Shown in pieces: positions 41,381-53,746 of a stretch of 64,000 nt of DNA (position 1 is the first letter of the stretch; every line of letters starts with the position of its first letter). The notes under the pieces were generated by a model. That model had not been told where the DNA came from. It ran no database searches and saw only the letters and a list, made by a program, of their open reading frames with translations. Source of the stretch: Nipponacmea schrenckii (Eukaryota > Mollusca > Gastropoda > Lottiidae). The position numbers were made by a program, and so were the translations under genes. Location of the stretch: positions 12,042,208-12,106,207 of the forward strand of contig CM060203.1 of assembly GCA_030562195.1 (NCBI GenBank), read 5' to 3'.

Positions 41381-43715
41381 TTATTGCCCTGCACTACAAG
41401 TTTCGAGCCAATATCAAAATAATAAACCGACAACCAGACATCTGGACTAAGTTGAAATGTTAACAAAGCACTGTTCTACGAGTCTCCAGCCAATTACAAA
41501 AATAATCAACCGACAACCAGGCATCTGTAGTAAGCTGAAATGGTAACAAAGCACTGTTCTACGAGTCTTGAGCCAATTACAAAATAATCAACCGACAACC
41601 AGACATCTGGAGTAAGTTGAAATGGTAACAATGCACTGTTCTACGAGTCTTGAGCCAATTACAAAATAATCAACCGACAACCAGACATCTGGAGTAAGTT
41701 GAAATGGTAACAATGCACTGTTCTACAAGTCTTGAGCCAATTACAAAATTATCAACCGACAACCAGACATATTGAGTAAGTTGAAATGGTAACAATGCAC
41801 TGTTCTACAAGTCTTGAGCCAATTACAAAATTATCAACCGACAACCAGACATATTGAGTAAGTTGAAATGGTAACAATGCACTGTTCTACGAGTCTTGAG
41901 CCAATTACAAAATAATCAACCGACAACCAGACATCTGGAGTAAGTTGAAATGGTAACAGAGCACTGTTCTACGAGTCTTGAGCCAATACAAAATAATCAA
42001 CAGACAACCAGACATCTGGAGAAAGTTGAAATGGTAACAGAGCACTGTTCTACGAGTCTTGAGCCAATTACAAAATAATCAACCGACAACCAGGGATCTG
42101 GAGTAAGTTGAAATGGTAACATAGCACTGTTCTACAAGTCTTGAGCCAATTACAAAATAATCAACCAACAACCAGGGATCTGGAGTAAGTTGAAATGGTA
42201 ACAGAGCACTGTTCTACGAGTCTTGAGCCAATTACAAAATAATCAACCGACAACCAGGGATCTGGAGTAAGTTGAAATGGTAACATAGCACTGTTCTACG
42301 AGTCTTGAGCCAATAAAAAATAATCAACTGACAACCAGACATCTGGAGTAAGTTGAAATGGTAACAGAGCACTGTTCTACGAGTCTTGAGCCAATTACAA
42401 AATAATCAACAGACAACCAGGCATCTGGAGTAAGTTGAAATGGTAACAGAGCACTGTTCTACGAGTCTTGAGCCAATTACAAAATAATCAACAGACAACC
42501 AGACATCTGGAGTAAGTTGAAATGGTAACAGAGCACTGTTCTAGGAGTCTTGAGCCAATTACAAAATAATCAACAGACAACCAGGCATCTGGAGTAAGTT
42601 GAAATGTTAACAAAACGCTGTTCTACAAGTCTTGAGCCAATTACAAAATAATCAACCGACAACCAGACATCTGGAGAAAGTTGAAATGGTAACAAAGGAC
42701 TGTTCTACGAGTCTTGAGCCAATACAAAATAATCAACCGACAACCAGACATCTGGAGTAAGTTGAAATGGTAACAATGCACTGTTCTACAAGTCTTGAGC
42801 CAATTACAAAATAATCAACCGACAACCAGACATCTGAAGTAAGTTGAAATGGTAACAATGCACTGTTCTACAAGTCTTGAGCCAATTACAAAATTATCAA
42901 CCGACAACCAGACATATTGAGTAAGTTGAAATGGTAACAATGCACTGTTCTACGAGTCTTGAGCCAATTACAAAATAATCAACCAACAACCAGGGATCTG
43001 GAGTAAGTTGAAATGGTAACAGAGCACTGTTCTACGAGTCTTGAGCCAATTACAAAATAATCAACCGACAACCAGGGATCTGGAGTAAGTTGAAATGGTA
43101 ACATAGCACTGTTCTACGAGTCTCGAGCCAATAAAAAATAATCAACTGACAACCAGACATCTGGAGTAAGTTGAAATGGTAACAGAGCACTGTTCTACGA
43201 GTCTTGAGCCAATTACAAAATAATCAACAGACAACCAGGCATCTGGAGTAAGTTGAAATGGTAACAGAGCACTGTTCTACGAGTCTTGAGCCAATTACAA
43301 AATAATCAACAGACAACCAGACATCTGGAGTAAGTTGAAATGGTAACAGAGAACTGTTCTAGGAGTCTTGAGCCAATTACAAAATAATCAACAGACAACC
43401 AGGCATCTGGAGTAAGTTGAAATGTTAACAAAACGCTGTTCTACAAGTCTTGAGCCAATTACAAAATAATCAACCGACAACCAGACATCTGGAGAAAGTT
43501 GAAATGGTAACAAAGGACTGTTCTACGAGTCTTGAGCCAATACAAAATAATCAACTGACAACCAGACATCTGGAGTAAGATGAAATGGTAACAAAGGACT
43601 GTTCTACAAGTCTTGAGCCAATACAAAATAATCAACTGACAACCAGACATCTGGAGTAAGTTGAAATGGTAACAGAGCACTGTTCTACGAGTCTTAGGCC
43701 AATTAAAAGATAAAC
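41381..43715 (+). repeat. 82-bp satellite array in unit 1 (about 28 copies)
   Basis: The unit contains CAACCGACAACCAGACATCT, then GGAGTAAGTTGAAATGGTAA and ACTGTTCTACGAGTCTTGAG. Copies vary at a few sites (ccagggatct, ctacaagt, catattgagt). Minus-strand open frames of MLCYHFNLLQMSG type are translations of the repeat and not genes. Confidence 0.95.
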
Positions 43716-46376
43716 AACAACAACAACAGTATGTATTTTATAGACAACAAAACTTTTACATGACAAGAATGACCAGCATTTCTACAATAGTTCATACATA
43801 AATCTTATTTTTTTACTAATTATACTACCAAAATATGAATTTTGAAGCTAAGTTATATAGTCTAACTGCTGTTTACTAGTATAAAATATAGTTTTATCTT
43901 CACTGGGGCCATTATAACATTATTATGAGCAACGAAAGGAAAAAACTTCACAGACAAATATTGGCTGTAATAGACAAATTATAATGTGTTTAATCAAATG
44001 GATTCATCTATTATCATAGTGTTAATTTAATTGTATTTGCCGGTCTTGTCTGATTAAAAATCAGGATATAAATAAAATTCTATATCAAAAGTAAAGTTGC
44101 TTCAGTAAAGCTTTATAATTCAAATAATAATTATATGTTTCAAGTGGATAAAGTTGAAATTGACAAAAAATGTATTCAAAGTTTAATATAAAAGTGTTTC
44201 AGACATGCCTGGCAAATACAAGAAATTAAACTCGATATCTAGATATTTAAATGTCACATGATCAGATGACAAAATTTGATACAAAATTCTAAAAATTATA
44301 AAAAATCAAAATTCACTGAGCTAAATTGTTTTTAAATGTTTTCCCATTGGATATAATCTGTTGTGAACTATACAATTTCTAATCAAATGAAGTGATATGC
44401 AGAATACAGAGTGAAAAAATAAGTCTAGTTTCCATGTGTATCAAGAGAAATTTCACATAATTTGAACGATATAATTAACATATAAAAATGAAAAGACCAT
44501 AACTTAAATAATCTTATTTGTTTTACAGAAATATGATTGGTAGGTATTATAATTTAAAACAACAAAAAATGGTTAGCCAATTAAATAATTGAATCAACAC
44601 TTTTTCCATGATCCTTTGAAGTGTTGAGGAGTGTGCTGATTGGTTCATCACCAACAATACTGACCAATCACATTTCTGTAAATTTCAAATTAGTAGCTTT
44701 CTTACAACAGCCTTAGACATTTGTTTCCCAACACAAAAGTCTGATAGAAAAATAAAGGACACTTTAAGATGATTTGAAAGATATAACCCCACAGATTATT
44801 AGTAATATTGTACTATATATCTTTATCTCACTTGAATTTTGATAGCTCATATACAGTCTTCTATATAATTACAGATTTTTACTGATAGACTGATTGCAAC
44901 CAAAATATTCACAAATCAGTTATTATACCAGATTATTTCATGTTTTTTAACCAGAAAACTTTTGAATGTTTCGTATTCTGAATTTTGTGTCATGATGCCT
45001 GTCAATCAAATTCTGGCAGTGACAATTCTTTCAATATTTTTTACAAATCAAAGTTAGTAAGTCAGAAACAAACCCTACTAGATATTCACATATAGAAATA
45101 TCAGACAATTAATCTTGATTCAAATTTCATCTTTGAACTTGTGAATTTTGAACAAGAATATTTTGCAATTTTTGGTAATTAATTTTTTTTAAAGGGATGT
45201 TGTCATTGTATCACTGAAAACAAATCTTCAAGTTAGTTTCAAAAAATGTTTTTTATTCCACCAGATAAATGTCTAGTGTGGCAATATTACTTATTGTCAT
45301 TGCTAAATCAGAAGTTTCTATGTGATGTCAAACTCATACAAGCATAATGTCTTATTATTTATATGATAATTTACAATTTAACAAAGTCATAGGCTTTCAT
45401 GAAGCTTGAATGATTAAAGAAAATAAAAGTATGTAGTATTACTGTAGTTACATGATTTATAAATTAAAAATAGCAGTTTTTGTATATAAAGCGGTTTTTA
45501 AAGAAGGTTTTTTCTCAGGAAAAATCAAGATTTTTGCACTTATTTTCTAATTTTTATCTGATAATTTTGTAACAAAAATTTGTCACATTTGATATTTAAT
45601 TGAAAGTGAAGTGCTATTGATATATTGTGTTGTATTTTGATAAATGTTGTTATATATATGGGCCTATTGATGTTTAATATCTGGCCTGGGTTCTAATGTT
45701 AGAGAGCAATAGTTACAACATTACTTCCTGTTTTTCATTTACAAACATTTTCTATTTTTTAGTCCTTGAAAGTTATGTATTTGAAATATCTACTAAGAAT
45801 AGAATCTACAGAAATGTGTCCTTGAAATCAAATTAGTATTCTAAATGTTTAACTTTCAATTAAAAAAAAAAAAAATGTTAATGTCAAAGCCCAACTACCT
45901 TCAAAATGATATGGTCTATGTCCAGGATAAGCCTGGAGTTTGTATTTTTATGTTTGTCTATATTGTGAACAATCCCTGTGATTTTGGATCACTTTTACAT
46001 CATTATTAAAAGTATTTGTGTTGCAATGAAATTATAGTCATTTGTATCAATGATGACTTTTATAAATTATTAAATGTTTATTCCAAAATAATGCAAGACT
46101 AAAGATAGAAATTTGTTCCTCATACTGGTTCTAGCTCCATAAAAATAATCTGAAAAGATCTTTGAGGCCTGTAGTTTGCCTACAAATTAATTTGATGACT
46201 TCAAGATATTTTCTCTATTCTCTTTCATGTTTATGATTGATGTCAAATCTGCTTTAATATTATTTGAATAAATTTGTTTTTTTAGAAGTCAGTCTTTAAT
46301 TTTTGGGACTTTTGTGCAGTTTCCAGGATGATGCACCTATATCGCAATCGTCCAAATTTTTTTAATATATAAACTA

Positions 46377-47673
46377 GTGTCCAAAAGAAACGATACCACC
46401 AGTTTGCAACGACATTTAAGAAAAACAAAAAAATGCAGAAATTTACGATTGGTGTTATGCTTTTAAAAAATCCTTTATCAATATCTGTGCAGAAATACAA
46501 TTCAATAAAATCTGTACAATCAATATGACAAGCTGGGTGGGTGGGGTCTGTCAGCCGTTCGATACGGTTTATGTATAGATTAATGGTCGAAAGTTTGTCA
46601 ATAAGTCTAATAATGACCGTTGATGAGGACCGAGGGTCCGAGTTATACGGTCATTATTAGACGCATTGACAAACTTGAGATCCATTAACCAACTTAAAAT
46701 ACAGATTAACAAAAAAACAGCTCACTATAAACTCACTAGAGATTTATTTACAAACAAACCTGAAATCAAACCGTTTAAGCCCTTTAGTACAAGAATCATC
46801 CATATTCAGACTATGTGTCAATAACAATGAACCAACCAATATGGCAGCACCTGGTGTTTCGAAAAAAGTTTCATTGTTTGATTCTTTAATACTTATATAA
46901 ATCAAAAGTAAAGATGTTCTAATTAATGGGAAAATATTGTCAGTTTGTCTAATAATTCCCGAATGAACTCATAATCGGCCTAATTAAAAAGGGAAAATAC
47001 CTAGCTAACATCTACGAAAACTATCCATAAAACACAGATGGACCTTCCTGTGTCCACATAACGTTGAATAAATTATGAATTCACGAAATAACAATGAAAA
47101 AAAGCCTAATTTATCAATTGTTAAGCTTATTTGACAAGATTTGAAATACAACTTTAATCGATGCTCACAGATTTGGCCCTAATGAATAATTAATTATTTT
47201 TTTCATTTGAAAGTAAGGATTTGAAGATAAACTTTAAGTTTTAATTGGACGTAACATTGAACACTCTACATTTTGAAACCTGGATTAGTTCTCTGAATAA
47301 GGTATGAGTGAATTTAATGTGAGTAGTCGTCAGACTAATCCCCATTCGTTAGGGGCAAGTGGCTGATATTTAGAGTCCAATATTGACTTTAATATTGGAC
47401 TCTTGGCCACTTGCCAGTACCAATATGTTGGATATGGGTACGCAAAAAACAAAGGGTGACACCTCATCTGTATTTTAAATGCACATACAGCTAGAGAGGG
47501 AAATGTCACTTTCACAAAATTTGTTTTTTTCTCTGAAGTGATAAAGTCTTCCCAGAATTTTTAATTTTACTATGGTGTGTTTGTGACGTTCAATACATAT
47601 TACCATGTTTTCATAATAAAAAATTCACTTGGTAAATAAAAGAAAAAACATTGGTATCGTTTCTTTTGGACAT
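46377..47673. mobile_element. Tc1/mariner-type MITE in unit 2, interrupted
   Basis: It has the same TIRs and TA flanks as the unit 1 copy but is split by about 0.9 kb of other sequence at 46573-47477. Both halves align to the intact copy. Confidence 0.85.
46573..47477. mobile_element. 0.9-kb insertion with internal hairpins, only in unit 2
   Basis: Unit 1 reads GATACGGTTTATATGCACAT straight through; unit 2 reads GATACGGTTTATG, then the insertion, then AAATGCACAT. The insertion opens with a large hairpin (about 46579-46690; arms include AGTTTGTCAATAAGTCTAAT) and has a second one near 47350-47418 (arms GGCAAGTGGC and GCCACTTGCC). No transposase is coded. Terminal repeats are not obvious, so the class is open. 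Confidence 0.75.
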
Positions 47674-48023
47674 TAGTTTATATCTATCATAATAATATTG
47701 GTATCAACAAGCTGATTGCATTCATCATAATCTTAGCCAAGGTTCGTAGTTCCAGGAGTTGAATATTATATAACTTGTTCTGAAGTTTAAATGGCCGAAT
47801 GGATGATTTGAAGTATCTCGGAGAGGGTAGTCTCTGATGAATAATGCTATTTTCTAGCTTAAACTTTATTCTCAATGAGCATTGTAATTTTATTAAAGGG
47901 ACTGGTTAAATACTTCCTTGTTATACAGGTATTCATTTTACAAGTAATGACTGTTATCACGCCAAGATAAAACTATTGAATATCAAAGATATTGAAATAT
48001 ATTTAATATGAATTATTGCCCTG

Positions 48024-49690
48024 CACTACAAGTTTCGAGCCAATATCAAAATAATAAACCGACAACCAGACATCTGGACTAAGTTGAAATGTTAACAAAG
48101 CACTGTTCTACGAGTCTCCAGCCAATTACAAAAATAATCAACCGACAACCAGGCATCTGTAGTAAGCTGAAATGGTAACAAAGCACTGTTCTACGAGTCT
48201 TGAGCCAATTACAAAAATAATCAACCGACAACCAGACATCTGGAGTAAGTTGAAATGGTAACAATGCACTGTTCTACGAGTCTTGAGCCAATTACAAAAA
48301 TAATCAACCGACAACCAGACATCTGGAGTAAGTTGAAATGGTAACAATGCACTGTTCTACGAGTCTTGAGCCAATTACAAAATAATCAACCGACAACCAG
48401 ACATCTGGAGTAAGTTGAAATGGTAACAATGCACTGTTCTACGAGTCTCAAGCCAATTACAAAATAATAAACCGACAATCAGACATCTGGAGTAAGTTGA
48501 AATGGTAACAATGCACTGTTCTACGAGTCTTGAGCCAATTACAAAATAATCAACCGACAACCAGACATCTGAAGTAAGTTGAAATGGTAACAATGCACTG
48601 TTCTACGAGTCTTGAGCCATTACAAAATAATCAACCGACAACCAGACATCTGGAGTAAGTTGAAATGGTAACAATGCACTGTTCTACAAGTCTTGAGCCA
48701 ATTACAAAATAATCAACCGACAACCAGACATCTGAAGTAAGTTGAAATGGTAACAATGCACTGTTCTACAAGTCTTGAGCCAATTACAAAATTATCAACC
48801 GACAACCAGACATATTGAGTAAGTTGAAATGGTAACAATGCACTGTTCTACGAGTCTTGAGCCAATAAAAAATAATCAACCGACAACCAGACATCTGGAG
48901 TAAGTTGAAATGGTAACAGAGCACTGTTCTACGAGTCTTGAGCCAATTACAAAATAATCAACCGACAACCAGGGATCTGGAGTAAGTTGAAATGGTAACA
49001 TAGCACTGTTCTACAAGTCTTGAGCCAATTACAAAATAATCAACCAACAACCAGGGATCTGGAGTAAGTTGAAATGGTAACAGAGCACTGTTCTACAAGT
49101 CTTGAGCCAATAAAAAATAATCAACTGACAACCAGACATCTGGAGTAAGTTGAAATGGTAACAGAGCACTGTTCTAGGGGTCTTGAGCCAATTACAAAAT
49201 AATCAACAGACAACCAGGCATCTGGAGTAAGTTGAAATGGTAACAGAGCACTGTTCTACGAGTCTTGAGCCAATTACAAAATAATCAACAGACAACCAGA
49301 CATCTGGAGTAAGTTGAAATGGTAACAGAGCACTGTTCTAGGAGTCTTGAGCCAATTACAAAATAATCAACAGACAACCAGGCATCTGGAGTAAGTTGAA
49401 ATGTTAACAAAACGCTGTTCTACAAGTCTTGAGCCAATTACAAAATAATCAACCGACAACCAGACATCTGGAGAAAGTTGAAATGGTAACAAAGGACTGT
49501 TCTACGAGTCTTGAGCCAATACAAAATAATCAACTGACAACCAGACATCTGGAGTAAGTTGAAATGGTAACAAAGGACTGTTCTACAAGTCTTGAGCCAA
49601 TACAAAATAATCAACTGACAACCAGACATCTGGAGTAAGTTGAAATGGTAACAGAGCACTGTTCTACGAGTCTTAGGCCAATTAAAAGAT
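48024..49690 (+). repeat. 82-bp satellite array in unit 2 (about 20 copies)
   Basis: The same repeat as in unit 1, with the same first and last copies, including the diverged end ACGAGTCTTAGGCCAATTAA. It is shorter by about eight units, so the internal part has expanded or contracted since duplication. Confidence 0.95.
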
Positions 49691-51096
49691 AAACAACAAC
49701 AACAACAGTATGTATTTTATAGACAACAAAACTTTTACATGACAAGAATGACCAGCATTTCTACAATAGTTCATACATAAATCTTATTTTTTTACTAATT
49801 ATACTACCAAAATATGAATTTTGAAGCTAAGTTATATAGTCTAACTGCTGTTTACTAGTATAAAATATAGTTTAATCTTCACTGGGGCCATTATAACATT
49901 ATTATGAGCAACGAAAGGAAAAAACTTCACAGACAAATATTGGCTGTGATAGACAAATAATAATGTGTTTAATCAAATGGATTCATCTATTATCATAGTG
50001 TTAATTTAATTGTATTTGCCTGTCTTGTCTGATTAAAAATCAGGATATAAATAAAATTCTATATCAAAAGTAAAGTTTCTTCAGTAAAGCTTTATAATTC
50101 AAATAATAATTATATGTTTCAAGTGGATAAAATTGAAATTGACAAAAAATGTATTCAAAGTTTAATATAAAAGTGTTTCAGACATGCCTGGCAAATACAA
50201 GAAATTAAACTCGATATCTAGATATTTAAATGTCACATGATCAGATGACAAAATTTGATACAAAATTCTAAAAATTATAAAAAATCAAAATTCACTGAGC
50301 TAAATTGTTTTTAAATGTTTTCCCATTGGATATAATCTGTTGTGAACTATACAATTTCTAATCAAATGAAGTGATATGCAGAATACAGAGTGAAAAAATA
50401 AGTCTAGTTTCCATGTGTATCAAGAGAAATTTCACATAATTTGAACGATATAATTAACATATAAAAATGAAAAGACCATAACTTAAATAATCTTATTTGT
50501 TTTACAGAAATATGATTGGTAGGTATTATAATTTAAAACAACAAAAAATGGTTAGCCAATTAAATAATTGAATCAACACTTTTTCCATGATCCTTTGAAG
50601 TGTTGAGGAGTGTGCTGATTGGTTCATCACCAACAATACTGACCAATCACATTTCTGTAAATTTCAAATTAGTAGCTTTCTTACAACAGCCCTAGACATT
50701 TGTTTCCCAACACAAAAGTCTGATAGAAAAATAAAGGACACTTTAAGATGATTTGAAAGATATAACCCCACAGATTATTAGTAATATTGTACTATATATC
50801 TTTATCTCACTCAAATTTTGATAGCTCATATACAGTCTTCTATATAATTACAGATTTATACTGATAGACTGATTGCAACCAAAAAATTCACAAATCAGTT
50901 ATTATACCAGATTATTTCATATTTTTTAACCAGAAAACCCAAACTTTCGAATGTTTCGTATTCTGAATTTTGTGTCATGATGCCTGTCAATCAAATTCTG
51001 GCAGTGACAATTCTTTCAATATTTTTTTACAAATCAAAGTTAGTAAGTCAGAAACAAACCCTACTAGATATTCACATATAGAAATATCAGACAATT

Positions 51097-53746
51097 TATT
51101 TTAAGTTATCTGTCTTATATCAAACAATGTTTTAACTGCAAAAGATCAACCAATCAGTGGTCTGATTACAAAATCTGACAATGATAATTCAACATGCCAT
51201 GGCTAAATATGGACCTAAGTGTTGGTAATATTATCCTGTCTCTTTCCCCAGATTTTAAAAAATGACTGAAATAAGGCAAATATGAAAATCTACTGACTTT
51301 GACAAATACATCGATTATAACCGACTACAAAAGCATTGGCCAAGGTTTCAAAATCTACTATATAAAGACATGAGAACAAGTGCAAAGGGTTGAATTATTA
51401 CAATATTTTGAAGTCTATGAAAATATAACTTGTGCTTTTCGAGTACGTCAATATTTAAACAACAAGGGCATAAAAATGTTACAAAACATCCAATGAATGA
51501 TGTATGGGTACTATGTATTACATAATTTTACAAAGTGAAAGGTGGTCACAGGTATTTTTAAATCTTATATAAGATGTATTTTCAAACATGATTTTCTTTA
51601 AAAAAAAACTGTGTGTGTTATTTATCAAAGTTTGATATGATTTGACTAGATCTAATCTTACAAAAAAAAAAACTATAAAAAAAAAACTTGTAACAACAAC
51701 ATGTTTTTTTTTAATGAATATATATTTCAGTTCAAAATCTTTCATATATATTACTTCTTACGACATTCACAGCCTTAATAATTCATTCGCAGGTCAAAGT
51801 TCAAATATCTGTATATTATTTACATAACAATCGTCCAATAGAATTGGAGAATAATTTTGTCGTCATAGTAACAAACTGATAAAAATATATAATCTTCTAA
51901 ACAATTCTAAATGAAAACAAAAACAATTTCCCCAATTAACAGTTGAGTATATATATAATAATGATCTTGTATGCACCAAATATTCCTGGATCTCAACCAA
52001 ATTTTACACAATTTTTAATTCATTCTGATTTATCCAATTTATTTATTTCTATGAAGCAAGACCAATTTGGAAATATTTTCTATGAATCCCATATTACTAA
52101 AACTATAATGGACCAGTATTTTTGTATGTTTCAATGACCCAGTAACTGATAAATTTCAAATTCTATTTATACAAACAACAGTTAACATGGAGGGGCTATG
52201 AGCAGAATGCTTAACTTGATATTAACAATATAACAATGTTAGGTGAACCTGGCTTACACTTAATTTCCAGTGAATATATTGGCCAAGTGTTCACCATTCA
52301 GATTATCATAACAGTAATGGCTCACAATATTCTTGTTGATATGAAACCCCAATCATTATGTTGTATTTACTACATTGAGATCCAGAGTTTTCCACACAAA
52401 TTTGAATATTCTATTAAAGCAAATCTTAAATTACATGATCAAGATATTTAAGAATTGAGACTTAACAAATTTCTACAATCCAGCTCCCTGGCTTCATGAT
52501 TGTATTTTCTTTCTTCATGTCATTCTAGGTAACAAGTAAACAACAAAAACTACTTAAATATTATTAACATAGTGATAGTCAATTGTGAAGGGAAAAGGGG
52601 GGGCCAATTGGAGGAGGGGTCAAAAGGATGGGTGGGTAAATATACATGAATTATGGCGCAATAACAATATACATATATCAAATATTAACAAAATATATAC
52701 TATCTTTAACCAGCACTTTTTAAACCTTCGATAAAATCACTTTGTCATTTAATAACGTAATCACAAGCACTTGTCTTTACATTTGTTGAGAAAATTATTC
52801 TAGATTGTGAATCATCATTGCTTCAAGGAACATTGTAAGTATTTTTTCTTTAGTCATTGGTTTTAACACAGTTAAGACTAGTGTATGATTTCTGCAGGTT
52901 TGTTATATCACTGCTACATGTCTATTGTATTTGGATCTGTTTCCTGGCAACTACAGCAATACAGTGGTAATTTTGCTGCAGGACCTTTGTGTTTTGACTG
53001 CTGTATTGTTGAATAATACATCATATCTAACTTATAAATAATGAAGGCCTGTGATTGTTGCAGCACTTCTGTAATGACACTGTACACATTTTGATGCAGG
53101 ACTCTTGGTGGCTGGCTGCAAGGCAGTTGTATTGTTGTTTCACAACTGAAATTGTAAGAATTTTTACTAGCCCCTTGGCCTTCCTGCAAGATATGATCCA
53201 TCACACAACAATCCAGTCACTTTTATTCACTGTTATATAATTTCTTAAAACCCTTCAACATTTGAGATTGATATCTATATCTTCCACGAGAATTCACATT
53301 AGTTGCAGCACTTTTGAACATTTCATGTCATTTTATATTACGTTATTAAAATAAACAAGATTGAGACATCAAGTTTTTTTTATCATGACAACAACGTTAA
53401 TATCGCAATACACATTTTTACAGACGACATTAAAACTATATACAACTTGTGACACATTGTTTTAAGCAGCGAATTTAAAACAAACTAGGGGAGATAAGCC
53501 ACGACATCACATTATTTTATATCTATCACAATACACCATATAGTGTTTTATATACAAGACATCCTCCAGGTGGCATCCTCCCACCCTCACGCAATTCTAG
53601 CCATCGCATCTCTAATCTGGGACTTTAACATTAATATTTGGATTATTTTTGTATTGTCTCTGATGCCATTCTGACCATGTCCACTGATTTCTAACTAAAC
53701 ATTGATTAGGGTTTTAGTCACTGGTTCAACTAAGATCTAAATTTAA
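51097..53746. other. Intergenic region and 3' flank of HDAC; no gene seen
   Basis: AT-rich DNA between the duplication and the HDAC stop codon. A TTTATT near 53221 is an AATAAA on the minus strand and would give HDAC a 3' UTR of about 0.5 kb. Open frames at 52914-53204 and elsewhere show no family resemblance. Confidence 0.4.

Larger units (their letters stand above)
39386..45110 (+). repeat. Segmental tandem duplication, unit 1 (5.7 kb)
   Basis: The unit begins AATCTTAATTAAAATTTCAT and ends ATATCAGACAATT, and is followed directly by unit 2 in the same orientation. The two agree almost base for base outside the satellite array and one insertion. It contains a mariner-type MITE, an 82-bp array (41381-43715) and about 1.4 kb of unique AT-rich sequence (43716-45110) in which I recognise no gene. 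Confidence 0.95.
45111..51096 (+). repeat. Segmental tandem duplication, unit 2 (6.0 kb)
   Basis: It begins AATCTTGATTCAAATTTCAT directly after unit 1 and ends with the same ATATCAGACAATT. Relative to unit 1 it has gained about 0.9 kb (46573-47477) and carries about eight fewer satellite copies. Few substitutions separate the two, so the duplication is recent or homogenised. Confidence 0.95.

Noticed and set aside
43459..49659. Minus-strand frames of the MLCYHFNLLQMSG type in two places
   Set aside because: They are translations of the 82-bp satellite; repeated sequence alone explains them.
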